From NCBI RefSeq assembly GCF_007655135.1, contig NC_045134.1, positions 3,430,982 to 3,494,981 of the forward strand: DNA of 64,000 nucleotides, in the 5' to 3' direction. The DNA is from Punica granatum (Eukaryota; Streptophyta; Magnoliopsida; Myrtales; Lythraceae). Position numbers and translations under genes: made by a program. The notes below the pieces were generated by a model. It saw only the letters and a program-made list of their open reading frames with translations. It searched no databases and was not told the origin of the DNA. Of this stretch, positions 47,730-58,523 are shown piece by piece (the first letter of the stretch is position 1; each line of letters opens with the position of its first letter).

Positions 47730-50240
47730 ATCTTTTGCTTGTTTTTTTACTTTTTTTGGGCATCAGCTTTTGCATTCTTGATGAGAATATGATTCCCCGT
47801 GCCGAACAATCGCTTTCTAATCAATTTTGGTATATCAGTTCTCAATCTTCTATCAATGGCTCTTGGCCTCATCACTTCATTGTTTAGAAGGCTGCATCCG
47901 ATGTCAGCATGAAACCATAACAGGCTTCAAGCCCATAATTAATCTGCAGAGTAACCTGAACACGATCCAAATCCGGGGTTAGGTCAAACTCGGCCATCTT
48001 GGTGTAGTTTAAAGAATAAAAATATTATTTTACGTAAGGTTGGGAACAAGGAAGAGAACAATCTACAATCGATTGGTCAGTGGCTCTCTATTCAATTATT
48101 TAGACTGGGCATAAACGTCGCATAAGTGGATAACCATGGAGCAAGGCAATATCCAGTGGTCTTTGTTCAATCGATGTGGAAGGGAAAGAGGGAATGCTAG
48201 TCTTGAATGACTTTTACAGGAAGGCTAAACTACCGCAGTCGCTTGTGACAAGACGGTCAGGATCGAGAAACAAAGTGGAAGACGATCCGCGAGGTGTGGA
48301 CATAGATGCTATGCTGCTAGTCAATGAGCTGCGGAGAATTGCTCGTTCACGTTGCTGTTTGGGCCTGAATGAACAGATTCGAATCCTGCCTCAGGAGCTA
48401 ACAGAATTGTCCGAAGAAACTCAACCAAAGACAAACATGTGACTTCACCTCATCGACCTGGACAGGCCCTGGAATGGTTGGCATTCGTGTCCTTGGAGTC
48501 GGTCAGTAGCGATGCTCTCCATAGGTATCTCCTCTTAAGGATACACACTGACAGCTGCAGCGACGAAGGTGAGTGCTCTGTCGACAGGTTGGCAGTCCTT
48601 TGGGCAGCATACCCGCTTCTGGCACCTCGGTGGCCCCAACTCAATCACTGATTACTTCCTCAGAGGACAGCAGCCTGTGGCCAAGGAACTCTCCCTGCAT
48701 TGCGGCCCAGGGAGGAGCCTCCATGCACATCCTCGTCAGGGACTGGGAGCGGTGAGCCCTTCAGCTACTGTCCCTCCTCATGCTCATCCTCGGGACAATC
48801 AATTACGGAGACAGGATATGAGTTCCCAAATCCACGAAGCTAAACGGAATATTTGACGTGAAGAACTTCTTGAGGGCGGAGCGGCCTGAGGTAAGGAGAT
48901 CAACCTTGAAAGCGCCTCCACGAGATCATGGTGTTTAAGAACTCAGTCTATGAGCTGGCGGAGGTTGAGCTTGGGTTCATCGTGCTGTACACAAAGGCGA
49001 CCATCATCTAAACTGAGCGAGGAATCATTCTCCGTCTGATCTACTTGCTATCTCCATAAGCACACAGGTTGTATACTTCATTGTCTACAGGTTCTGCAGA
49101 TGTTAACTCACAGGTTCATATTTGAGCAGCTCAAGGACGAGAGCCCGGTCAAGAGAACAAGAATACGATCGTCATGCCCTAATAATTTATTAGCTGAAAG
49201 AGGCGATTACATGCTCCAGAAGAATGATTGCCTTGAAAATTGACAATGTTTCACCGGAGGAGCGGATTTCGACCTTAGTCTCTTTGCCTGGAACCTCGCC
49301 AAACCTCTTCTACTACTGCATGTCCAGTCTCAGAAAGAGCAACCACCCATGTCTTACAATCAGCAAGACCCTGTCCGATTATATGGCGTACCTTCAAGCC
49401 TTCCGCCCAAAGATGTTGCCCAACTGCGAGTTATGGGTGTAGATGCTGACCTTCGCAGCAGTTCATTGCTCTTGGGGAGAGTGCACCAGCAGCTCTGGTG
49501 AGGCTGGGAGTTCCTCAACCCACGATGGCCGTCCTTATGGCAAACCTTGGTCTCAGCGACCAGGTCAAATTCCTCAACAACAAGAGCCTATGAAAGTGGT
49601 CGAGGAGGGGCAAGTCATCAATATTTAATATAAAGCATAAATAGCAGGAGAAAACTGTCCCCCCATGAAGGAACAATAAAGGCCAACCAAAAGTACACAA
49701 AGCCTGGAAAATGTAGCCGGATTTCATATCTTAATACTGTTCAAGATATACATCTACAAGACTTTCAATATTTCCTCACACGAAAAGAAAGCAGCCAGAA
49801 AACCCCGCGCCCACCGGGCTCACAACATGAGGAATTTTCAACATTCTGGTGCTCACCTCGCAGGAATGCTCCCTTTGCAAGAGGAAGGAGGATAATTAGG
49901 TGGCAGTTTGGATATTCTCCCACGTCCCGTACTTGGAGCTGAAGCTGCCTCCACCGCTCTGCTCTGCATACTCGAGAATGACCGCTCGGGAACAATTGTC
50001 CCATGTCCTTGCTATGTCCTTGAGGGACATGGGCTGTGAGAGCCTGCAGAAGGAGATGATAAACCTGGACTTTGCCTTCGCCGAGAGATCTTCATACTGT
50101 TTTGCTGTAAAATTAACATTTTCCCCCCCAAGTCCATGAAGGAAAGGGACATATTTAGTTGATGTTCACATAAATAATAAGTATCAGACATGATTTTTCC
50201 TCCAACTCAGAGATGGAGAATGCACAGAGAATGAAGAACG
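47730..50240. repeat. Duplicated block of degenerate gene fragments (partner 1-2690)
   Basis: Begins with a worn F-box trace (47745-47815) and a module copy (47868-47945), then follows the order of the block at the window start. Some stretches keep longer frames than the first copy, for example 48176-48442 on the plus strand (88 codons; contains LNEQIRILPQELTELSEE) and 49224-49442. None can be assigned to a family and all are interrupted relative to each other, so they are decayed fragments of one or more genes. Confidence 0.6.
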
Positions 50241-50480
50241 CAATATTCCCTCACCTTACTTCGACAGGAAACTTGTCAAGGAGTACTGGAGAGCAGTTCG
50301 GATAATTTGAGGGAACAAACAGCCGCAAGGGTTCAATTGGTGACTGCATGCAAACAAGCGACATAAAGAACATTTCTTGACAATTCTACAGATAAAGGAA
50401 TTGCTCCTGAAAGTTTTAGTGGCCCATCAGTTGTGCAGAACCGTACTGTGACTTCAAGCCAATGCTGAGAGACACAGCAT
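50240..50480. other. Short spacer, nothing recognised
   Basis: Unique-looking sequence between two duplicated blocks. No frame of note. Confidence 0.3.
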
Positions 50481-51070
50481 TGAAAGAGCATCTAACCACA
50501 ACTCCCTCCCCCCCTTCTGCCACAGCAGCTGCAGCAGTTGGATCGACGTCCTCATCACTAATATCGACGACTACGTCTATAAGCTGTTTGTTTATTTCCC
50601 TGATCTCTTCCTTAAGGACGTGGTTCGCCTGAACAAGTTTGAACGCCTGTATCAGATTCGATCTTTACTAGAATCTATGTGGAATAATACGACCAAACAA
50701 AAGCTTATCAAATCAGCAGATAGAGAAAAAATGGAAGCTCGCAAGTAAATCATGAGCCTCAATCTTTTTTGTTTTTATTTTTGTTTTGTTTTGTTTTTCT
50801 TTTAATATATTTTTTGGCCGAAAGAAGAAAATACATTATTACTGATGTAACAAAGGCAGGTACAAGCTCTGGTCCAAAACCATCCGACTCCCTTACAAGG
50901 AGAGAAAAGGGAAGTTTGAGATGTTCAAAGGCAGGGAAGTTGTTTGCTTGCAGAATGTAGTGTTCAGACCATAAATCAAAACGAGAAGAAAAGAGTCCCG
51001 GCTTGAAAAATAGCAGCTTGTATCAAGGAGGAGGGACAAGACAAATTTTCTGAACTTTCATGATTCTTTT
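50480..51070. repeat. Tandem-duplicated unit, copy 1 (partner 52430-52945)
   Basis: Matches 52430-52945 in order. The plus strand carries an open fragment of about 75 codons (YFPDLFLKDVVRLNKF, then YQIRSLLESMWNNTTKQK) at 50525-50747, ending in TAA, that is also open in copy 2. I do not recognise it. The second half (50815-51060) equals the sequence directly 3' of the MED15 chimera. An extra segment at 50863-50935 is absent from copy 2. Confidence 0.75.
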
Positions 51071-51085
51071 ATATAAACTAAGAAA

Positions 51086-51620
51086 TTAATGCCCGCTGGA
51101 TTTGGAATGGTCTATTTCGACTAGGTTAATGCAATCTTTGAGTATTAGTCTCCCCAACTTTGTGCACAGCGATAGGTCGGGCGTTTTGGTCAATTGGTTG
51201 CACCTCTTGAGGTCTAGAACTTTCAACTCCTTGCACATCTGCCAAACAACAGAATTCCATATAACAGAAAATTAATGGGAAGAGAGTTGCAAGACAATGT
51301 ATAAAAGTACTAAACGTGCGAGCTAATTATACCCCGATATAGCGCCATCCAGTCCAAGTTTCGCTGACAGAACTTTCTGAGAGGTCAAGCACGACTAGAT
51401 TCTTCAAATTCAGATTAGTTCCCTGAAATACGTCTGGACAAGAATGCCAGGAAAGCCATATCAACTTGGGGAGCACATGCTCTATATCTCCCGAAAAATT
51501 CGGACCAGGGAGACTGAGGAATCTTAGATTGTAGAAATTCTTCAATTCATGTTTTGTAAGGACGCAATCCTCCGAGAGTTCATTGGACGAAAGACTAAGC
51601 ATCTCAACATTTTCTTTGCC
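51086..51620 (-). pseudogene. TNL pseudogene fragment, two LRR exons
   Basis: Exon 51620-51333 (288 bp, intact, with both splice sites; GKENVEMLSLSSNELSEDC to WTGWRYIG) corresponds to exon 3 of TNL1. The next exon starts at 51238 (MCKELKVLDLKRC) and follows the LRR exon for about 45 codons to HSKSSGH and a stop near 51086, where homology ends. TIR and NB-ARC are gone: upstream of 51620 the sequence jumps after some 30 bp to TNL promoter-type DNA (51660-51790 matches 44400-44560). A deletion removed everything between promoter and LRR. Confidence 0.88.
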
Positions 51621-51649
51621 CTGTAAACAGGAAGAAACGAGGGATGAGA

Positions 51650-52060
51650 GAATATGCTGTAACAGTGCTTTCAATTTTTTCGATGGACTGCAACAATACA
51701 AATTCAGATGAAACTGATGAAGATTTAGGTGATTCAAATTGGATCCCCTAACAATGCTTTATTATTTCGTTGAACTGGGAATATAACACGTTACTTCCTC
51801 TCTTCTAATGCATCAATGTCGACTCAGATACTAAATTTAAGGAAAATTCTAGTCAAAGAGACCATTGTACAGAAAACTATATTGGTTCAGCACTCTTGGC
51901 AGTTGACTTCCTCGAGATATGTGCTCAGCTAATACATATTGACTGAGGATTAGCTTGTTTTATTTAATTAATATAATAAAGAAAAACAGATCCAAAATGC
52001 ACAGCAATGTTCTGTGATTGGTTCTGGAAAAAAATAATTAATTAATCGCGTTCACTCTAT
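51650..52060. repeat. TNL promoter-type sequence joined to the LRR fragment
   Basis: Aligns with 44400-44840 upstream of TNL3 (AACAATGCTTT, then GTTGAACTGGGAAT, then TGTTCTGTGATTGGTTCTGG). No gene. Confidence 0.65.
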
Positions 52061-52425
52061 CTAAGAGATACTTCTCTCCGGTTTTATGTCTTCTCTGCGT
52101 CTAGCGCGTCCTCTAGGCACCTTTGGAAGGCAGGGAGTGTGACAACGTACACGCTTCCCTTTACTCCATAGGGCCTTCTCATCAGTTGCACGGTTCGGTG
52201 GCCCGAAATTGACTTGGCTTCGCCAAAAGGCCTCATCTCTAGAAGCCCGGCTCATGAGGCGTCCCTCTCGCAGTAGGGTTCCAGACCTCGCCTCGCTCTT
52301 GTGACATGCTATCTTTCCCCTCTTCTTTCCCAAGTAAAGGGCGAGTCCCATGCGTCAGTTTGTGGATCGCGGTCTCACGCACTAATCCCTACAGGTGCCC
52401 GTAGTAGGCCGGCCACCCTACCTAA
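52061..52425. other. GC-richer unique segment, possibly organelle-derived
   Basis: Base composition differs sharply from the neighbours and the segment is not repeated elsewhere in the window. A minus-strand frame is open over 96 codons (52351-52061). The texture resembles plant mitochondrial non-coding DNA, but I cannot match it to a specific organelle gene. Confidence 0.3.
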
Positions 52426-52429
52426 ACCA

Positions 52430-52945
52430 ATCATCATATCGGTCCCTAGGCCTCAACCCCTTCTGCCACAGCAGCCACAGCAGTTGGATCGACGTCCTCA
52501 TCACTAATATTGACGACTGTGTCTATAAGCCATTGGTTTATTTCCCTGATCTCTTCCTTAAGGACATGGTTCGCCTGAACAAGATTGCACGCCTGTATCA
52601 GATTCGATCTTTACAAGAATCTATATGGAGTAATACGACCAAACAAAAGTTTATCAAATCAGCAGATGGAGAAAAAAATGGGAGCTCGCAAGTAAATCAT
52701 GAGCCTCATTCTTTTTTCTTTTTATTGTTGTTTTGTTTTATTTATTTATTTTGTTTGCCGAAAGAAGAAAATACATTATTACTGATGTAAAAAAGGCAGG
52801 GAAGATGTTTGCTTGCAGAATGTAGAGTTCCGACCATAAATCAAAACGAGAAGAAAGAGTCCCGGCTTGAGAAATAGCAGCTTGTATCTAGGGGGATGGA
52901 CAAGACAAATTTTCTGAACTTTCATGATTCTTTTTATATAAACTA
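52430..52945. repeat. Tandem-duplicated unit, copy 2
   Basis: Partner of 50480-51070. The plus-strand frame reads SSWIDVLITNIDDCVYKPLV, then YFPDLFLKDMVRLNKIARLY and so on, open to 52787. The right half forms the 3' flank of the MED15 chimera. Confidence 0.75.
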
Positions 52946-52949
52946 AATG

Positions 52950-54867
52950 TTACAGAGGAAGCAGAAAGCTGTGAGGCTGCACTGAGGGCATATGATGCGG
53001 TGGAAGTTGCCCTTGCTGCCTTCTGGGCCTGTTGGTATTTAAGAATTGCACTATCTGCTTCTCATAAGAGGGCAGCTTCTCCTTGAGGCCTGGATATATT
53101 TCACTTTTGGGAAATTGCAGCATAGCAATAAGGCGCTCCAACATTACTTTGAAGAGTATCAGCTTTTCTAGCTGCTCCGACCTCGGATGCTGAGGAAGAG
53201 AATCATGCTGCCAGGACCAAATAAAATTACTATGTTGTCAAAATTATATAGGGTTAACTTTCTCGCAAAAGTTTTAACCCTAAGGAGTACACCTTGCCCA
53301 GCAAAATAAGCTAAAGTATACAAAGTGTCTGTACCTGCTGCAGCTTCGTAGCAATTTTCTGGTACATCTCATTTAAGTCTTGCAAATAAAAATCCTTCAA
53401 AGATTTGATCTGCCACAAGAAAAATCATAACATGATCAATTGCTGAACCTTTCGACAATCACCAGTAAGCACTTGCGAGAACTCCTCAAGATTACAGTAA
53501 TGTCAATGAACTAGCACATATTAGATATAATGCTCAAAGCTAAATCTCTTTTAACAGACGACATCTCACACCAAAGACTCATGAGAAAATTGCGAACTTA
53601 TATGATTTACTTTTTCTTGTTTGAAGTCCCTCAGCCCTCCCTTTCATATATTCAGGCACAAAATTAAACTGTACTAACGCGTCGCACTCCACTAAAACCC
53701 CTCAAATGAAGAAAAGCATCTTCTCCATTTCAATAACAACAGGCAACACACATAAAGTGAAAAGAGTGAGCCTGCAGTGTACCTTCTGATAAATCTCCTC
53801 TTGCCAGTCACCTCCATTCGCTTGGCCTGCCTGAGCAGTGGAATCAAGAGGCACTACAAAAGAAAGATGGAATATAACTTGCTTCATATAGATATGGAAT
53901 TTATAGTCTAGAATAGATTGCAAAAATTACTATAGAAAGTAGAACCAATAGAGAGGAAAGACATACTCGATGATGCCTCTGCAAGGCCTCTCTGATTTCG
54001 GTAAAGCTGGTTTTGTTGGTCCATCATATTTTGGGTGGGTTGAAGCACCGAACCTGATGCTTGTAGTCTTTGCTGCATATCTCTTTGTAGCGAAGATTGT
54101 TGCTGCCGTAAGCAATTGTGCCCGAACACCCGACACTTCGAGCACTTTTCAGGAACCCATGGGATACTCACAGAGATTCCAACTACAAAATCATCACCGC
54201 AATCTAGCATAATCTCTGCAGGTATCTCATTGTCAAAATCGATCTCAACACATACTTTAGCAAAGTCCAAATGAGTTTGTTGAGCAGTTCCCTTGTCCAT
54301 GTATAGAGGCTTCCCCACCACACTAGCAATATAACTGATGCCTGTGCAGTCGTAGAGGTGCATAGGGATGTTACGCAAAATCACCCAGACCGGGATTTTC
54401 CGAAAATCAGCCTTACCTACCGACAACTCAGTGCACCATCTCTGTAGAATCAATGGTATATGTCCCACATGCCACGGACCTGATTCCAGCACCCAATTAA
54501 GGGTTTCTCCATCGGAGAATTTAAAAATATAGAGCTGACCTCTTGTAGATACCCGCACAGTGTTTTCCCAAAGCATATTAACGGTGGAGGTAACTTGCTT
54601 GAAATCAGGAGTAGAGCCAACGAACCAGCCAATCAAGCAGTTTTGCCATTGATTCTTCCCCCTTTCGATCACTTCCCTTGGTGGCTTAGCTATTTTCCTT
54701 CCACTAACTTCGACAGGAGAATGAAAAACCAGAGATTGAGAGCATCCAGATCCGAACAGATTTGTCCAGCTTTTAGTTCCATTGCCTACCTTGTCGCCCG
54801 AAATTGAGCTCCAGATGCAATTTACATGAAGATTTGGAGCAGTTTCCGATGATTGATGACCCGCCAT
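52950..54867 (-). CDS. Chimeric gene: DUF4283/zinc-knuckle exon fused to a MED15 segment
   Basis: Exons 54867-53967, 53853-53783, 53409-53335 and 53207-52950 have GT-AG borders and join in phase, giving about 434 residues. Residues 1 to about 250 are a DUF4283-type domain (NQWQNCLIGWFVG, then FKFSDGETLNWVLESGPWHV, then IPVWVILRNIP) followed by a zinc-knuckle-like EKCSKCRVFGHNC; such domains are the gag-like part of plant LINE elements. From about residue 251 the sequence switches without a break to plant MED15: QQSSLQRDMQQRLQASGSVL, then LDSTAQAGQANGGDWQEE, NEMYQKIATKLQQ, and LEKLILFKVMLERLIAML to SYEKQIVQFLNTNRP. MED15 is a Mediator tail subunit of over 1000 residues in plants; only a middle part is here. 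Introns are kept, so the MED15 part was copied as DNA. The ATG at 54867-54865 is good. Expression is unknown. Confidence 0.82.
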
Positions 54868-54899
54868 GGTGGCTGGAGAAGCCGGAAACCTACCGGAAA

Positions 54900-57800
54900 T
54901 TCGAACCGAAAATAAGAAACCAAGCTGTCTCGCTTTACCATATAATTTTTTTTATCAATAATTATGCAATAGAATATATATTATATATTTGCATATATCC
55001 CAGCAGAATATATACAAGAGAATAAAATATGCAGTAGACTATATACATTAGCTTTTATTTAAGAAAATATTTATATGGTAAAATTGAATTGTCATTCATA
55101 TATAATGTAACAACGGACCCATATATAGATTATGCAATAGAATATATAGGTTATATATACATTGCCCAATATATGGATTATACACAACAGAATTAGCCCA
55201 ACTATATGACTTAGTTATAGTAAATTTTCATATTTGATGTTATTTTAATAAATATGTATATGTATATATATCTTATACCGTAAGTCGTCAATATATAAAT
55301 GGAAACAAAATGTATAATAGTTAATGGATACATGCTTATTACGTTATTACATATATATTACTATATAATTTAAATATTATGTTTCATTTTCTCAAATTTG
55401 GATTCTCTCTTTTCGGTTGTCTATATATATATGTCTACTGTTGCTTCAATTCTACAACAAGCAACGATCCGTATGAAAGGCATTCTCCTATTTCTTATTT
55501 TGAGACGAATGTCACATGTGGTACCTGCTCGAGATTAAGTGGCAGAGGATCCGACCCTCAATTGCTACCCCTTAATGTGCGACTTCTTTACATAAGAATA
55601 GTTTTTTTTTTTCGTATTTCGTTAGGGGTTTTGAGTTGGTAGTTTAAATTTTCTTTTGGGGTTTAATTTGTTGAGGTATCAATCACTTTAGTTGTTAATT
55701 ATTCTTTTATATTTCATCAAGGGTATTGAGTCGGTAATTTAAATTTTCTTTTGGGATTTTGTTAAGGTATCAAGCACTTTAGTGTTTTAATTATTCTTAT
55801 ATATTTTACCTCAAATAATTACTTTTCTATAGAATTGTTGCATTACTAGTCCTTTTGCCGTTCATTTTAATATATTTTTTATATTTGTTTTATTTCGAAA
55901 TTCTAATTTCTCTATAAGATTAATAAAATTTCATAATTATTACTTATTTTAAATTTCAAACAATAATTATTCAGATTTTTTATTAAAAATTACAATAACT
56001 TAAATAGTACAATAATAATTTTGCATTTCTAATTTTGAACTAATCTTTGATTTTGTTATTTGTCAAATGATTAATTACAATACTTTATTTTTTATTAGTT
56101 TTATTTTCTTATTTTACGCAAATTGAGTATTCTAATCCTCTTTAATATGTCCTTATATAATAGAAAAAGTAGTTAGTTTCACTATATAATATTGGTTGTA
56201 TCTTAAAAATTACTATCATATATATTAACACAAATATATGTTCTTTGTTTTTATAAGACTTGTTCATTGTACCTTAAAAATCATTATATTATTAATTATT
56301 ATTTTATTTATTTTATTTAGTATGAAGTTTCGAATTAAATTATGAAATTTGGCTTTCTTACATTATCAAGAAAATTTATTACGAACATTTATTACAAGAG
56401 CAGTCTATTTTCCAATATAAATTATTAAATTACGAAATTTAGTTTAGTTATAATATTGGGAACATTTATTACAACTGTAGTTATTTTACTATTTTTTATT
56501 TAGTGTAACATACTCACTATAATATTTAATTTATGAAATTCAGGTTTTCATAGTCGTAGTTTGGTTTACTAATTTTACTTACATATAGATTTTCAATCTA
56601 GTGCATTGCACGGGTTTTATTTATATATGATAATTATTCACAATTTCTAAAGATGAATTGCTTTCTTATGAGCCATAAGAATTCTCAATAATTGGTTTCA
56701 ATTTTTGAAGAAATAATGTCTAATATGTAATTTCATCAATTTAGTGACAATAATTTTGTGGTTGATTCTCATGTTTAATTTACTTTGTGTTAATATTATC
56801 CGAGATCATTATACATATTTGTTTCAAATATAGAAACTTGATTTTGTAATTTTTTTATTATTATATTTTTTAATAGTATATCGTGATGTTCTCAATAAGT
56901 GAATTTTTTAATAGTATATTTTTTAATAGTTTATATTTCAATCCTAAATATGGACTTGTATATAGGTAATATGTGAAATTTGTTGTAAGATATACTTATT
57001 TTTATTAATATAAATTAATTACAATAATATGTTGATAGCATTTATTAAAGACATTTACAATTTGGTGTAGTTTGTTTTACTATAAATATATAGACAGATA
57101 GATAGATTTTTTTATTGTATTTAAGTTTTTATACTGTCTAACATAATAAGGGACATATTATAAATTTTGATATTCAAACATGATCATCAATTTCGTATAT
57201 AAAATGCATATATTGTTCTAATAGTATTGAAAAAGTCCAATACAATTTTTTTTGTTCATAGTTAGAATTTCTTAATATTATAAGCCTTTTCGGTAAAATT
57301 TCATTGACTTTAATGATTCATTTTTACTTACTTTCGATAAAATCATGGTATTATAGTAGTATTTTGATGTTTCAAATTATATTATTTTGTAATTTTAGTA
57401 TTCCATAATTTCTAATTGTAGTTCGCAAGATATTTAGGTGTCTATGTTATAATTTTTTTATTAATCTTTGTTTATAAATTTTCTTTTTTTCATAATTTTT
57501 AATTGCAGTTAGTAACACAATCTATTGCATTTATTATGCACCCACCCATACATTGTATTTCATTTATTATGCATTTACAATTGTAGTTGTTTCACTATTT
57601 TTTATTTAGTATAACATATTCAGTATAATACTTAGTTTATGAAATTTTTCTATAGTTTTAGTTTGGTTTGCTATTTTTTACTTAATTATTGATTTTCAAT
57701 TCCGTGCGTCGGGTTTTATTTACATATGGTAATTATTTTTTTGACAAAATATGGTAATTATTCACAATCTCTAATGATGAATTACTTTCTTATGAAAAAT

Positions 57801-58520
57801 AAGAATTCTCAATAATTAATCAATTTAATAAATTTAGTGACAATAATTATGTGACTGATTCTTATCTTTAATTTGCTTTGTGTTAATATATTTGTGTTAA
57901 TAATATAAGATATCATTTTATATATTTGTTTCAAATATAGAAACCTGAGCTTGAAATTTATTATTATTATATTTTCTAATAGTATATCTTGTCTCATTTA
58001 AAATACTTAAATTTACGTGTCTATATTATATAATTTTTATAATTATTCTTCGTTTTTAAATATTCTTTTTTCCATGATTTTTAATTGTAGTTATTAAGAC
58101 ATCCTATTGCATTTATTATGCACCCACTTAGGCATCCAAGTAAATTTTACTAATATATAAATTATGAAATTTAGTTTAATTAAAATATTGGGAATATTTA
58201 TTACGGACACTTATTACAATTGTGGTTGTTTTACTATTTTTTATTTAGTATAACATATTCACTATAATATTTAATTTATGAATTTTTTTTATAGTCGTAT
58301 TTTTTTTTGCTATTTTTTACTTACATATAGATTTTCAATCACGTGCGTTACACGGATTTTATTTACATATGGTAATTATTTCTTTTTTGGTAAAATATGG
58401 TAATTACTCATAATCTCTAAAAATGAATTACGTTCTTATGAACTATAAGAATTCTCAATAATTAATTTCTATTTTTGAAGAAATAATTTTTAATATATTA
58501 GAGTTTAGTCTAATTTAAAC
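54900..58520. other. Very AT-rich gene-less region with Helitron-like repeats
   Basis: No gene is seen. Three diverged copies of one sequence recur: GATTTTCAAT followed by a short palindrome of the GTGC...GCAC type and GGGTTTTATTTA at 56588-56620, 57691-57725 and 58331-58365, each followed by TCTCTAA.GATGAATTAC and AAGAATTCTCAATAATT. Spacing is about 1.1 kb and 0.64 kb. The palindrome resembles the hairpins near plant Helitron ends. Confidence 0.5.
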
Positions 58521-58523
58521 TAA

